Source: Pseudomonas putida
Lineage (GTDB): Bacteria > Pseudomonadota > Gammaproteobacteria > Pseudomonadales > Pseudomonadaceae
DNA length: 64,000 nt
Direction: 5' to 3'
Assembly: GCF_028682475.1 (NCBI RefSeq)
Contig: NZ_JANHLE010000004.1
Coordinates: 175,051-239,050, forward strand
Below, in pieces: positions 26,618-36,442 of this stretch. Position numbers and translations under genes: made by a program. The notes under the pieces were generated by a model. That model saw nothing but the letters and a program-made list of their open reading frames with translations. It searched no databases and had not been told where the DNA came from. Positions within the stretch are counted from its first letter, which is position 1. Each line of letters starts with the position of its first letter.

Positions 26618-27547
26618 TTCTTTGCCGAGCAATCGAGCCAGGCCAACGGCCAGAGGCGTGGGCTGCGGGAGCTCGAAACGCGCCAGCAACCGCTGGTTGT
26701 TCGCCCGTGAGTGGCGAATATCGCCAGAGCGCGCAGGCCCGTGACTGATCGCCGGCAACTCGCCCAGCACTGATTTGAGCGCCGCCAGCAACTGGTTAAG
26801 CGAAGTGGCCTGGTTCAGACCGATGTTGATTGCACCCTCTTCAACCTCCGGCAACTCCAGTGCCTGGACCATCACCGCGACCAGATCGGCGATATAGAGA
26901 AAATCACGGGTCTGTTCGCCATCACCGAACAGCGTGATGGGGGTACCGCTCAGGGCGCGCTCGCAGAATATGCTGATCACCCCGGAATACGGCGACGACG
27001 GATCCTGGCGTGGCCCGAAGATGTTGAAGAAGCGGAACACCACCGGTTCGAGGCCATGCTGGCGACGATAGAAGTCCAGGTACTGCTCACTGGCCAGCTT
27101 GTCCACGGCATAGGGTGTGAGCGGCGCCTTGGGAGCATCTTCCTCGACCGCCAGGCCTTCGCCGTTGTTGCCGTAGACGGCCGCGCTGGAGGCAAACAGC
27201 ACCCGCTTGATGCCATTGAGGCGCATGGCTTCGCAGACATTCAAGGTGCCGATGAAGTTGCTCTGGTGGGTTTTCACCGGGTCGTCCACCGAGGCCTGCA
27301 CCGAGGCAACGGCGGCCAGGTGCACAACCGCCTGGCAGCCCGCGGCCGCGCGCTTGACCAGCTCAGCGTCGGCGACATCGCCTTCGATCAGCTCAAGCCT
27401 GGGGTTGTCCATCTGCAGGTTGCCGGGTTTGCCGGTGGACAGATCATCGAGGACCCGTACCGCGTAGCCTTTTGCCAGCAGCGCATCGCTCAGGTGAGAA
27501 CCGATGAAGCCGGCGCCACCGGTGATCAGAATTGGGGCATCAGCCAT
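26615..27547 (-). CDS. NAD-dependent epimerase/dehydratase (UDP-sugar 4-epimerase-like)
   Basis: 310 residues from ATG 27545-27547. Extended SDR features: GGAGFIGSHL nucleotide-binding motif, DDLSTGKPGNL, catalytic SSAAVYG and the tyrosine-lysine pair YAVDKLASE, then FFNIFGPRQDP. It resembles WbpP/GalE-type epimerases acting on UDP-sugars. Its start overlaps the 3' end of the upstream RmlD-like gene by eight bases. Substrate cannot be assigned. Confidence 0.85.
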   Translation of the reverse strand: MADAPILITGGAGFIGSHLSDALLAKGYAVRVLDDLSTGKPGNLQMDNPRLELIEGDVADAELVKRAAAGCQAVVHLAAVASVQASVDDPVKTHQSNFIGTLNVCEAMRLNGIKRVLFASSAAVYGNNGEGLAVEEDAPKAPLTPYAVDKLASEQYLDFYRRQHGLEPVVFRFFNIFGPRQDPSSPYSGVISIFCERALSGTPITLFGDGEQTRDFLYIADLVAVMVQALELPEVEEGAINIGLNQATSLNQLLAALKSVLGELPAISHGPARSGDIRHSRANNQRLLARFELPQPTPLAVGLARLLGKE

Positions 27548-28424
27548 GACGATAGAATCGATCCAGTAGAGGTGGCAAACCCGAGCGCCAGGCGCGGGGC
27601 TTGATACCGAAAGTGTGCAGAATTTTCTTGCAGGCCAGCACTGCATGTTGCGGTTCTTCGCTGGCATCCGGACGTGCGGCATGGGCCTGCGCGGTCGGTG
27701 CGGTGACAGCCAGTGGGTGCAGCTGCGCCGCTTCGGTGAGGATAGCCTGACCGAGCGCCAGCGGCGTGGTGGCTTCGTTACCGGCGTAATGGTACGTGCC
27801 CCACAGCGGCGCTGCGCAATCGAGCTGCTTGAGCACCGAGAGAATCACCCGGGCGGCATCGTCCACCGGGGTCGGATTGCCCCGGCGATCATCGGCCAGG
27901 AGCAATTCCTGGGGCTGTTCGGCGCGGGTCAGAAAACGCCCGAGCACGCCATCGATGCTCTCGTCGAGCAACCAGCCAAAACGCAGCATTACGTGCTGCG
28001 GGCAGGTCGCCCGCACGCTCTGTTCGATCCGCCACAGCGCCTGACCACGCAGGCCCAGCGGCACCGGCTCATCCTTCTCGCTGTAGGCGGTGGCACGCGA
28101 GCCATCGAACACTCGGTAACTCGAAGGCTGGAGCAGAATGATGTTGTGGTGTTGGCACAGTTCGGCCAGGCGCTCCACCGCGCGCTCCTGCTGGGCCAGG
28201 CGCTTTTCGCTGACGGACTCGGCCTGGAACCAGTCGAAGTAATAGGCCAGATTCACCAGTGCGTCGGGGCGGGTGTCGTCCAGCAGCTGGGTCAGGCTGG
28301 CCGGGTCCCAGCCGTGCTCTGGCGGACGCGGCGCGAGAAAGCCGATATCTTCCTCGGCCCCGAGACGAATCAGCGCTTGCCCAAGGGCATTTCCACCACC
28401 CAACAGCATCAGGCGCATTCGCAT
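27540..28424 (-). CDS. RmlD-like sugar-nucleotide reductase
   Basis: 294 residues. N-terminal LMLLGGGNALGQALIRL is a modified GxxGxxG nucleotide-binding loop, and the body fits the RmlD substrate-binding family. The usual YxxxK signature is altered (GQALWRIEQ region), so it may be catalytically unusual. It forms a two-gene operon with the epimerase, suggesting joint work on one sugar nucleotide. Confidence 0.75.
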   Translation of the reverse strand: MRMRLMLLGGGNALGQALIRLGAEEDIGFLAPRPPEHGWDPASLTQLLDDTRPDALVNLAYYFDWFQAESVSEKRLAQQERAVERLAELCQHHNIILLQPSSYRVFDGSRATAYSEKDEPVPLGLRGQALWRIEQSVRATCPQHVMLRFGWLLDESIDGVLGRFLTRAEQPQELLLADDRRGNPTPVDDAARVILSVLKQLDCAAPLWGTYHYAGNEATTPLALGQAILTEAAQLHPLAVTAPTAQAHAARPDASEEPQHAVLACKKILHTFGIKPRAWRSGLPPLLDRFYRHG

Positions 28425-28540
28425 AGAGTCAGCAGATCCGGTCAGATTGATTGAGGAAAGGGCACATTTTGCGTTTTCCGGCAGGGGAAGTCCAACGCTG
28501 GCCTAGCGAACGCCTTATCTACGCCAATCGGCAAACGGCC

Positions 28541-28546
28541 TATAAT
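28541..28546 (+). promoter_or_regulatory. -10 element of the hydrolase gene
   Basis: A perfect TATAAT stands 41 bases before the start of the rightward hydrolase gene in the divergent gap 28425-28587. No good -35 at 17 bases was found, so the promoter call is partial. Confidence 0.5.
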
Positions 28547-28587
28547 GCGCCCGACATAAGCATCCTCGGCTTCTCAAGGCGACGTCC

Positions 28588-29433
28588 ATGGAACTTGAAG
28601 CGGCTTCAGCACAACGTTCAACCTGGCAATACGATGAGCCCAGCCCCGGCGCTGAGCGCTTCATCACCGAAACCTTCGACAGCTATCAGCAACAGGCCCG
28701 GCTACTGATCCCCGACCAGGAGCGTGCGGCGCCGCTGTTCGTTGTCGGCGGCGCGCGCTCGGACTTCACCCGCCTCAATCCCCTGCTCTACCGGCTGCAG
28801 GCATTGGGTATCGGCTCCCTGACCGCCAACCTGTCCGGGCATAGTCTAGCCAGCGAGCCGGGTGCGTTGGAACCATCACTGCGCACCAACCGTGAAGAAG
28901 CACTGCGTTTTCACCGGCATATCGCTGCGCGCTGCCAGACCGTGATCGGTCATAGCCTCGGCGCGTCCATCGCCTTGAAGCTGGCGGCGCAGCAACCGTC
29001 TGTGGATAAGTTGATCCTGATCTGCCCTGCCGTCTACCCCGACAACGCCCATGACGCACCCTTCGGCCCGGACTTCACCGCGGCAATCAGCAAGCCCTAT
29101 GGCTTTCTCGACTGCGACAGTTTCGAGTTCCTGCGCCGGTTCCACGGCCGGGTGTTGCTGGTACTGGGTGAGTTCGACGGGCTCAACTCACAGACCCATG
29201 GCCAGGGCGCCGGTACATCAGCCGGCACCCTGTGGCTGGCGGGTGCCCAGCGCTACAGCCCAATCCCGGAAGAAGTCACCCGCTCGCTGCTCCAATCCGT
29301 GCCGCCTCCGCATCTGCAGTGTCTGTTGCTGTCAAACTGCGATCACGGCATCGCGGCACATTTGCGTGCATCGCCGCAGGTGGCGGATCAGGTGGCGCAG
29401 ACCGTGGCGGAGTTCATCTTCGACGCCAGCTGA
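28588..29433 (+). CDS. Alpha/beta hydrolase
   Basis: 281 residues. Nucleophile elbow GHSLGAS, a following aspartate in LVLGEFDGLN and a histidine in NCDHGIA give the catalytic triad. The N-terminal 40 residues are not part of the fold. No signal peptide, so cytoplasmic. It converges on the HTH regulator gene with no gap (stop at 29433, regulator stop at 29434). Substrate unknown. Confidence 0.82.
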   Translation: MELEAASAQRSTWQYDEPSPGAERFITETFDSYQQQARLLIPDQERAAPLFVVGGARSDFTRLNPLLYRLQALGIGSLTANLSGHSLASEPGALEPSLRTNREEALRFHRHIAARCQTVIGHSLGASIALKLAAQQPSVDKLILICPAVYPDNAHDAPFGPDFTAAISKPYGFLDCDSFEFLRRFHGRVLLVLGEFDGLNSQTHGQGAGTSAGTLWLAGAQRYSPIPEEVTRSLLQSVPPPHLQCLLLSNCDHGIAAHLRASPQVADQVAQTVAEFIFDAS

Positions 29434-30252
29434 TCATTCGATCTCGAACAGCCCGTTGCTGATCGGCCCGACGCTCAGGCGCTCGCGCACATCGTCATCG
29501 ATACGCGGGTCGTCCGGGCGATACAGCTTCACCTGGCGGTAGGCGCTGATGCGGTTGATCTCGGTCCCCAGATACTCCCAGACCACCCGGGTGCACGCCG
29601 GGGTGCGCCGGTCGCCACTGGAAACCCCGGTTTTCAGGCCGTTCAAACGGGTGATGCGGCTCTTGAAGCTGGGGATCAGGATAGTCTGGCTCATCTCGTT
29701 CACCGTCAGCGACTCGTAGTCGATGAGAAACAGGCGATCCTGCAACTGGAACGCCGCACCCAGGTAGCGGCACCGTACCCAATCCTCGGCCTGCACATCG
29801 GTACTGCTGGAACGCTCCTGACGTTCCTGGCGTTCGAACAGGAAAGTGCCGCGCTCCTCGCGCAGGTGCACCAGTGACAGCAGGATCGAGCCCGGCACCG
29901 ACATGCAGTTGGAATATTCGAAGTAATAACCGCAGTAACGCGACAGGTTGCCGCTCTGCTCGCGCAATGGCCGCAGCAGTTCGCTCAGCGGATCTTGTTG
30001 CGCAACGCTGACGCTGGCCGGGTTGCGCGCGCCGATCAAGCGGGCGAACTGCTCAGGCGGCAAACCCAGCTCGTAATCCTCGACACCGAAGAAATCGCCG
30101 ATGCGCTTGAGGTTGAACGGCGTCGGCTGGCTCTGCCCGCTCAGGTACTTGTTGAACTGTGCCCGGTTGATCGACAGCTGCCGGCAAACCTCTGAGATAG
30201 AGCGGTAGTGACTGCAGGCGAGTTTGAGGTTGATGCCGAGGTTTTCGCTCAT
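29434..30252 (-). CDS. XRE-like HTH transcriptional regulator
   Basis: 272 residues from ATG 30250-30252. An N-terminal helix-turn-helix (residues 8-60: ISEVCRQLSINRAQFNKYLSG, then NLKRIGDFFGV) is followed by a 200-residue C-terminal region with no known ligand domain that I recognise (LSRYCGYYFEYSNCMSVPG, LFLIDYESLTVNEMSQTIL). It is divergent from the sodium:alanine symporter gene over 176 bases, so a local regulatory role is plausible. Confidence 0.8.
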   Translation of the reverse strand: MSENLGINLKLACSHYRSISEVCRQLSINRAQFNKYLSGQSQPTPFNLKRIGDFFGVEDYELGLPPEQFARLIGARNPASVSVAQQDPLSELLRPLREQSGNLSRYCGYYFEYSNCMSVPGSILLSLVHLREERGTFLFERQERQERSSSTDVQAEDWVRCRYLGAAFQLQDRLFLIDYESLTVNEMSQTILIPSFKSRITRLNGLKTGVSSGDRRTPACTRVVWEYLGTEINRISAYRQVKLYRPDDPRIDDDVRERLSVGPISNGLFEIE

Positions 30253-30428
30253 GCGCGTCGTTCCAGGTGATGCGATAGGCGCCAGTTTAGCATCAAGCCG
30301 CATCAACTCAGAGCAACCCGCGAAATTGTAACCATATTTATCTTGGCCAACCATGCGCCCCATGGATACGGCGCAACGGTGCCTGTCCGGTTGTCTTTCA
30401 TGCAAAGAATAAGAATCGAGGTCACTCC

Positions 30429-31871
30429 ATGCTCGAAGCACTCAACGATTTCCTTTCGGGGAAACTCCTCATCGTGCTGATCGTCGGACTCGGCGGTTAT
30501 TTCACTATCCGCTCGCGTTTTGTCCAGTTCCGCCATTTCGGCCACATGTTCGGCGTGTTCAAGGAATCCCTGCGTGGCCAGGCTGGCCAGTTGAGCTCGT
30601 TCCAGGCCCTGATGCTGAGCCTGGCCGGCCGCGTCGGTGCCGGTAATATCGCCGGTGTCGGTATCGCGGTAACCCTCGGCGGCCCAGGTGCGGTGTTCTG
30701 GATGTGGGTCACTGCCCTGGTGGGTATGTCCAGCAGCTTTTTCGAATGCACCCTGGCCCAGGTCTACAAGCGTAGCGACAGCGACGGCCTGTACCGTGGC
30801 GGCCCGGCCTACTACATCCAGCATGGTCTGAAGCTCAAGACCATGGCGGTGGTGTTCTCCCTCCTGCTGCTGGTGACCTACGGCTTCGCCTTCAATGGCC
30901 TGCAGTCCTACACCGTGACCCACTCGCTGCAGAACGCCTTCGGTTTCGCACCCGAGCACACCGGCATCGCCCTGGCCGTGCTGCTGGCCATCGTGTTCCT
31001 CGGCGGCATCAAGCGCATCGCTGCAGTCTCCGACCTGCTGGTACCGGTCAAGACCCTGGCCTACATCGGCGTGACCCTGTACGTGATCGGCAGCCAGATC
31101 GAGCACGTCCCGGCCATGCTGGAAACCATCTTCAAGAGCGCCTTCGGTCTCGATCCGGCTTTCGGCGGCCTGCTCGGCAGCGCGATTGTCATGGGCGTGA
31201 AGCGTGGCGTGTTCGCCAACGAAGCAGGCCTGGGCAGTGCACCGAACGTCGCCGCCGTGGCTGCAGTGAAACACCCGGGCGCGCAGGGCGTGGTCCAGGC
31301 CTTCAGTGTGTTCCTCGACACCTTCGTGATCTGCACCTGTACCGCGCTGCTGATCCTGCTGTCCGGCTTCTACACCCCGGGTTTCGAAGGTGACGGTATC
31401 GTCCTGACCCAGAATTCCCTGGCCGCCGTAGTCGGTGACTGGGGCCGTCTGTTCGTCAGCGTGGCACTGTCGCTGTTCGTCTTCACCTGCATCCTCTACA
31501 ACTACTACCTGGGCGAAACCAGCCTGCAGTTCCTGACCCGCAATCGCCTGGTGCTGCTGGGCTACCGCGCGCTGGTGCTGGCCCTGATCGTCTGGGGCTC
31601 GGTGCAGAACCTGTCCACCGTGTTCGCCTTTGCCGACATCACCATGACCTGCCTGGCCTTCGTCAACCTGATTGCCCTTGCCCTGCTGTTCAAGATCGGC
31701 CTGCGAGTAATGCGTGACTACGACGAGCAGCGCAAAGCCGGTATCAAGCAGCCGGTATTTGATGCCCGCAAGTTCAGCGATCTGGACCTGGATTTGCAGG
31801 CCTGGCCGGTCAATTCGCGGACTGAATCCAAGCCTGCCGCCAGCGCCGCTGTCGCGCAGCCGCAGAACTGA
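30429..31871 (+). CDS. Sodium:alanine/glycine symporter (AGCS family)
   Basis: 480 residues with about eleven membrane segments. Family motifs: GYFTIRSRFVQFRHF at the N-terminus, SLAGRVGAGNIAGVGIA, GGPGAVFWMW and KRGVFANEAGLGSAPNVAA. It imports alanine or glycine with sodium through the inner membrane. One base after its stop comes the asparaginase start, giving a small amino-acid operon. Confidence 0.93.
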   Translation: MLEALNDFLSGKLLIVLIVGLGGYFTIRSRFVQFRHFGHMFGVFKESLRGQAGQLSSFQALMLSLAGRVGAGNIAGVGIAVTLGGPGAVFWMWVTALVGMSSSFFECTLAQVYKRSDSDGLYRGGPAYYIQHGLKLKTMAVVFSLLLLVTYGFAFNGLQSYTVTHSLQNAFGFAPEHTGIALAVLLAIVFLGGIKRIAAVSDLLVPVKTLAYIGVTLYVIGSQIEHVPAMLETIFKSAFGLDPAFGGLLGSAIVMGVKRGVFANEAGLGSAPNVAAVAAVKHPGAQGVVQAFSVFLDTFVICTCTALLILLSGFYTPGFEGDGIVLTQNSLAAVVGDWGRLFVSVALSLFVFTCILYNYYLGETSLQFLTRNRLVLLGYRALVLALIVWGSVQNLSTVFAFADITMTCLAFVNLIALALLFKIGLRVMRDYDEQRKAGIKQPVFDARKFSDLDLDLQAWPVNSRTESKPAASAAVAQPQN

Positions 31872-31872
31872 C

Positions 31873-32865
31873 ATGCGCGCCGTCAACAACCTGCTGGTTC
31901 TCTACACCGGCGGCACCATCGGCATGCTCGAAACCCCGCAAGGTCTGGCACCAGGCGGTGGCTTCGAGACGCGCATGCGCGATTACCTGGCGGCTCACCC
32001 CGAATCGCCAGGCATCCGCTGGACCTTGCGTGAACTGGCGCCGTTGCTCGACAGCGCCAACATGCAGCAGGCCAACTGGCTGGCGATGTGTGACGCGATT
32101 GTCGAAGCCGTGAAGAAGGATGGCCACGACGGCATCCTCGTCCTGCACGGCACCGACACCCTGGCCTACAGCGCAGCGGCCCTGTCATTCCTGTTGCTTG
32201 GGCTGGAAGTACCGGTGGTACTGACCGGTTCGATGCTGCCGGCTGGCGCCGCGGACAGCGATGCCTGGAGCAATCTGTGCGGCGCCTTGAGCCTGTTCGA
32301 GACGGGTGTCGAGAACGGCGTGCACCTGTATTTCGCCGGCCAGCTGTTGCATGGCGCGCGCGCCAGCAAACTGCGCAGCGAAGCCTTCGATGCCTTTGCC
32401 GCGCTCCCGCGTCATCGCGAGGGGCCGCGAGCCGAGCAGATTCCAGCGGTGCTCACCTATTGTCAGCCTCGTGTGGCGGTGAACCTGGCGGTATTGCCGG
32501 TCTATCCGGGGCTACAAGCGGCGCATGTGCGTGCGCTGATCGACAGTGGCGTCAAGGGCCTGGTGCTCGAATGCTACGGCAGCGGCACCGGCCCTTCCGA
32601 CGATCAGGCCTTGCTCCAGGCCCTGGCTGATGCGCGCCAGCGCGGTGTGCTGACGGTCGCCATCAGCCAATGCCCGCAAGGCAGTGTGAGGTTCGATACC
32701 TATGCAGCGGGCAGCCGGCTACGTGGCACGGGCTTGGTCTCGGCCGGTGGCATGACCCGCGAAGCGGCGCTGGGCAAACTGTTCGCGCTGCTGGGTGCCG
32801 GGCTGGATGTGGAAACCGCGCAGCACTGGTTCGCTCTGGACCTGTGCGGGGAACGGGCGCAGTAG
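31873..32865 (+). CDS. ansA: Type I (cytoplasmic) L-asparaginase
   Basis: 330 residues from ATG 31873. The first catalytic-threonine motif YTGGTIGM and second HGTDTLAYSA are intact, and there is no signal peptide, so it is the cytoplasmic type. Also VVLTGSMLP, and VLECYGSGTGP in the C-terminal domain. Hydrolyses asparagine to aspartate and ammonia. Together with the sodium:alanine symporter this suggests use of amino acids as nitrogen source. Confidence 0.9.
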   Translation: MRAVNNLLVLYTGGTIGMLETPQGLAPGGGFETRMRDYLAAHPESPGIRWTLRELAPLLDSANMQQANWLAMCDAIVEAVKKDGHDGILVLHGTDTLAYSAAALSFLLLGLEVPVVLTGSMLPAGAADSDAWSNLCGALSLFETGVENGVHLYFAGQLLHGARASKLRSEAFDAFAALPRHREGPRAEQIPAVLTYCQPRVAVNLAVLPVYPGLQAAHVRALIDSGVKGLVLECYGSGTGPSDDQALLQALADARQRGVLTVAISQCPQGSVRFDTYAAGSRLRGTGLVSAGGMTREAALGKLFALLGAGLDVETAQHWFALDLCGERAQ

Positions 32866-32869
32866 AAAA

Positions 32870-32965
32870 TGGCGGAAGGCAGCGGGAGTCGAACCTGCCC
32901 GGGAACGGCTGCCGTCCCCAACCGGGTTTGAAGCCCGGCCGCGCCACCGGGCGCGATTACCTTCC
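32870..32965 (-). tRNA. selC: tRNA-Sec (UCA), selC
   Basis: 96 nt including an encoded CCA. Acceptor stem of eight base pairs (GGAAGGTA against TGCCTTCC, one G-U pair), long variable arm (GGGACGGC..GCCGTTCCC type), T loop GGTTCGACTCC, and anticodon UCA at 32929-32931 on the plus strand, all diagnostic of selenocysteine tRNA. It lies six bases downstream of the selB stop and decodes the UGA in fdoG. Confidence 0.97.
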
Positions 32966-32971
32966 TTGAAC

Positions 32972-34891
32972 TCAATGCCCTGGCGAGTGTGCCAGGGCGT
33001 TGTCGCCACGCACCTGACGGCGGTCACCGATGCGCCGGGTCAGGCCGATGCGATCAAAATATTCCAGCACCTGAATGCTGCGCTTGCGGCCGATGCCCAG
33101 CACATCACGAAAGGCGGCCACCTGCACCACCGGATCGTCACTGGCCAGCTGCAAGAGCATAGCTGCCATTTGTCGGATTGTGGCGTCAGGATAGAACAGA
33201 TCGCGCACCACCTGATGCACTTGGCCCAGACGTGCCAACTTGCGCAGCAACAATCGCACCTGCGCCTCCTCTTGCGCCAGCGACCTGGCCAGATCACGCA
33301 CCCAAGGCGGATCGAATTGCCCCTGTTCAAGCAGCGGCTGCAACTGCTGCCATAGCGCCTCATCGGCCTCGCTCAGGCGTACCTGATGTTCGGGCAGGTG
33401 CAGCCAGGGGCCATTGCCAACAAGGGCGCCGCTGGCGAGCAACTCATCAAGCAAGCTGATAAAGGCCGGACGCTCCAGCGGCAAGGCGGCAAAGCGGCGC
33501 AACCGGTCCCGGTCGGGGCCGAGCTGATCGGGCTCCTGCTGGTGAAAATCTGCCAGCTTTTGCACTACCACCTGCTTCAGCCCCTGCCACCGTGCCGTGG
33601 TGAACAGCAACGGGCCCTGACGGGTAGCGATAACCTGGACATCTGCCGGTAATGTCCAGCTGCTACGCAGGCGGTTGAACTGACGCTCCAGGCGCTGCGG
33701 ATCAAGGCCGACCTCATCGTTGGCCAGTAGCCCCGGCAAGGCCTGCTCGAGGCTGTCGACGCTGGCCAGCGCCTGCAACTGCGCCAGCCGCGTCTCGCTG
33801 CGCCGTTGGCGCGCCGGGGCAAAAGGATCAAGCACCCGGCCACCGCCAAGGGTGCGTTGCGCGCTATGGTCGCGCAACACCAGGCGGTCGCCGTGTACCG
33901 CCTGCAGCGGCGCGTTGAGCTGCAACTGGGCAAACATGCGGCCACCCGGGAGCAAAAACTCACCCTGCAACAAAGCCACCCGCGCGCTGACATCCTGGGT
34001 GCCCAGGTGCACATGCACCGGACTGAAATGGGTAAAGCTGCGAGCTTCACTGGCCAGCAGGTGCAGCTCGATATCCACGCGCTGGGTCGGCCCATGCAGC
34101 CATTCGGCAAGCAACCAGTCGCCACGGTGAATCTGCGCAAGTTCCAGGCGCTCGGCGCTGATGTTCAGCGCCACCCGCTGCCCCGCCCAGGCCTCGGCCA
34201 CCGCCTGGTTCTGCGCATGCAGCCCGCGTACCCGCACCGGCTTTCCAGCCTTGCCCAGGAGCAAACTGTCGCCCAGCTGTACCTGACCATCGAGCGCGGT
34301 TCCGGTGACAACGATACCGGCGCCCGACACCGCGAACGCACGATCGATGGCCAGGCGAAAGCCACCTCGGCGACTGCGCTCACGAATCTCGCCCTGAGCA
34401 TGGATCAAAGCCTGACGCAGGGCATCGACACCTTCGCCGGTCACGCTGGACAGCGGAAACTGAGGGGCGCCAGCATAGGAGCCGGCCTCCAGCAGGGTGC
34501 TGATTTGCGCCTGCACCTCGCGGACCCGACGCGGCTCGACGCGATCGCACTTGCTGATGGCCACCAGCAGGCGGGGAATCCCCAGCAACTGCACAATCGC
34601 CAGGTGTTCACGGGTCTGCGGCATCACCCCGTCATCTGCGGCCACCACCAGCACCAACAGATCGACACCCTGAGCACCGGCCAGCATGTTGTGGATAAAC
34701 CGCTCGTGGCCCGGCACATCGATGAAACCGGTCGACGGCGCCCCCGCTTCCAGGCTGGCATAGCGATAGCCCAGGTCGATGGTCATGCCCCGTTCGCGCT
34801 CTTCCCGGCGCTGATCCCCCGCCTGGCCGGTCAGGGCTTCAAGCAACGAGGTCTTGCCATGGTCGATGTGCCCCGCGGTGCCGACAATCAC
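32972..34891 (-). CDS. selB: Selenocysteine-specific elongation factor SelB
   Basis: 639 residues from a GTG start that overlaps the selA stop (GTGA). GTP-binding motifs: [30 protein letters not shown] and SKCDR. After EF-Tu-like domains II-III the C-terminal 250 residues hold winged-helix repeats that bind the SECIS hairpin. It carries Sec-tRNA to UGA codons of fdoG. Confidence 0.97.
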   Translation of the reverse strand: MIVGTAGHIDHGKTSLLEALTGQAGDQRREERERGMTIDLGYRYASLEAGAPSTGFIDVPGHERFIHNMLAGAQGVDLLVLVVAADDGVMPQTREHLAIVQLLGIPRLLVAISKCDRVEPRRVREVQAQISTLLEAGSYAGAPQFPLSSVTGEGVDALRQALIHAQGEIRERSRRGGFRLAIDRAFAVSGAGIVVTGTALDGQVQLGDSLLLGKAGKPVRVRGLHAQNQAVAEAWAGQRVALNISAERLELAQIHRGDWLLAEWLHGPTQRVDIELHLLASEARSFTHFSPVHVHLGTQDVSARVALLQGEFLLPGGRMFAQLQLNAPLQAVHGDRLVLRDHSAQRTLGGGRVLDPFAPARQRRSETRLAQLQALASVDSLEQALPGLLANDEVGLDPQRLERQFNRLRSSWTLPADVQVIATRQGPLLFTTARWQGLKQVVVQKLADFHQQEPDQLGPDRDRLRRFAALPLERPAFISLLDELLASGALVGNGPWLHLPEHQVRLSEADEALWQQLQPLLEQGQFDPPWVRDLARSLAQEEAQVRLLLRKLARLGQVHQVVRDLFYPDATIRQMAAMLLQLASDDPVVQVAAFRDVLGIGRKRSIQVLEYFDRIGLTRRIGDRRQVRGDNALAHSPGH

Positions 34892-36309
34892 CTGATCGTC
34901 TCCAGCAGCGGCAATTGCGCCAGCCAGGCTGGCTCATCATCCAGTTGCCGCAGGTCCAGCCACAGGGCGTCATCATCGATACGCCCAAGCACCGGAACCG
35001 GGAGATTGCGCAGCGCCTCCTCCAGCGTTCGCAAGCTGCGCCCGCGCAAACGCCTGGACAGCTGTGGACGCAGGCACAGGGCGGCACTGGGTAAACGGGC
35101 GACCGGCTGGCTGCCGCTGCCGATCATGCTCTGCGCCGGCATGGCGGCGACGCCCCAGTCTGCACCGAGTACCTGCCCGAGCAGCGGCGCCAGGCGCTCG
35201 GCCTGGGCGGCAATCTCAGACTGGGGACGGGTCAACAGCCGCAGGCTGGGCAGCCGTTCAGCCAGCAGGTCAGGGTTACGGTACAAGCCCAGTACGGCTT
35301 CCAGCGCGGCGAGAGTCAGCTTGTCGACCCTGAGCGCACGTTTGAGCGGGTTCTTCTTGATCTTCGCGATCAGCTCCTTGCTCCCGACGATGATCCCGGC
35401 CTGGGGGCCACCGAGCAGTTTGTCGCCACTGAAGGTGACGATGTCGGCACCGTCGGCCAGGGCCTGGCGCACCGTCGGTTCGGCGGGCAGCCCCCAGCGC
35501 GTGAGATCGAGCAAGCTGCCGCTGCCCAGATCCTCAAGCAACGGCAAGCTATGTTGGTGAGCCAGTTGCGCCAGCTCTCGAGTAGCAACCTGAGCAGTGA
35601 AACCCTGGATGCTGTAATTACTGCAGTGCACCCGCATCAACAGGCCGCTGCGCGGGCCGATGGCCGCTTCATAGTCGCGGGCGTGGGTACGGTTGGTGGT
35701 ACCGACTTCATGCAGTTTGACTCCGGCGCGGGCCATGATGTCCGGAATACGGAAGGCGCCGCCGATCTCGATCAGTTCGCCACGGGAAATGATGCCTTCC
35801 TTGCGTGCGCCCAGACTGTTAAGCGCCAGCAAGACCGCCGCCGCATTGTTGTTGACCACCGTGACCGCCTCGGCGCCGGTCAGCTCACGGATCAGTCCTT
35901 CAATCAGGTCATCGCGGTCACCGCGCTTGCCGGTGGCCAGGTCGTATTCAAGGTTCAGCGGGTAGCGCGCCGCCATCTGCACCGCGTCGATGGCTTCCTC
36001 AGGCAGCAGCGCACGGCCAAGGTTGGTATGCAATACCGTGCCCGTGAGGTTGAACACCCGGCGTACCTGGCTGCGGTGCTGGGCGGCAAGCCGTTCGCCG
36101 GCGCGACCAGCCAATACCGGTGGCGCCAGCTCGACAGCGTCCAGTTGTCCCAGATGGGCAGGTTCGCGCAAGTCGTCAAGCAGCTGGCGCAAAGTAGCCA
36201 GTACGGCATCGCGACCATAGCGCTCGATCAGCGGCTGGCAGGCGGGGTCGCGCAACAGGGTATCGATAGAGGGCAGGCGTGTCGGCAGTTTGGCGAGGTT
36301 GGAGGGCAT
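34888..36309 (-). CDS. selA: L-seryl-tRNA(Sec) selenium transferase
   Basis: 473 residues from ATG 36307-36309. Fold type I PLP enzyme: [41 protein letters not shown], and the PLP-binding lysine in [13 protein letters not shown]. It turns Ser-tRNA(Sec) into Sec-tRNA(Sec) with selenophosphate as donor. selD (selenophosphate synthetase) is not in this window and must be elsewhere. Confidence 0.97.
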   Translation of the reverse strand: MPSNLAKLPTRLPSIDTLLRDPACQPLIERYGRDAVLATLRQLLDDLREPAHLGQLDAVELAPPVLAGRAGERLAAQHRSQVRRVFNLTGTVLHTNLGRALLPEEAIDAVQMAARYPLNLEYDLATGKRGDRDDLIEGLIRELTGAEAVTVVNNNAAAVLLALNSLGARKEGIISRGELIEIGGAFRIPDIMARAGVKLHEVGTTNRTHARDYEAAIGPRSGLLMRVHCSNYSIQGFTAQVATRELAQLAHQHSLPLLEDLGSGSLLDLTRWGLPAEPTVRQALADGADIVTFSGDKLLGGPQAGIIVGSKELIAKIKKNPLKRALRVDKLTLAALEAVLGLYRNPDLLAERLPSLRLLTRPQSEIAAQAERLAPLLGQVLGADWGVAAMPAQSMIGSGSQPVARLPSAALCLRPQLSRRLRGRSLRTLEEALRNLPVPVLGRIDDDALWLDLRQLDDEPAWLAQLPLLETIR

Positions 36310-36340
36310 TAACGAGGTTACCTTCAACAGGGTGGACCAG

Positions 36341-36407
36341 ATCGCGGGGCAAGCCCGCTCCCACAGGTGAAGGGGGCGCTCCTGTGGGAGCGGGCTTGCC
36401 CCGCGAT
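36341..36407. repeat. REP pair (REPIN) between fdhE and selA
   Basis: Perfect inverted arms of 26 bases (36341-36366 and 36382-36407) around a 15-base loop. Same GCGGGGCAAGCCCGC variant as at 9378-9426. Confidence 0.93.
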
Positions 36408-36442
36408 GGCAGCGGCACAAAACCTGAGTGTAGACGCTAGGT

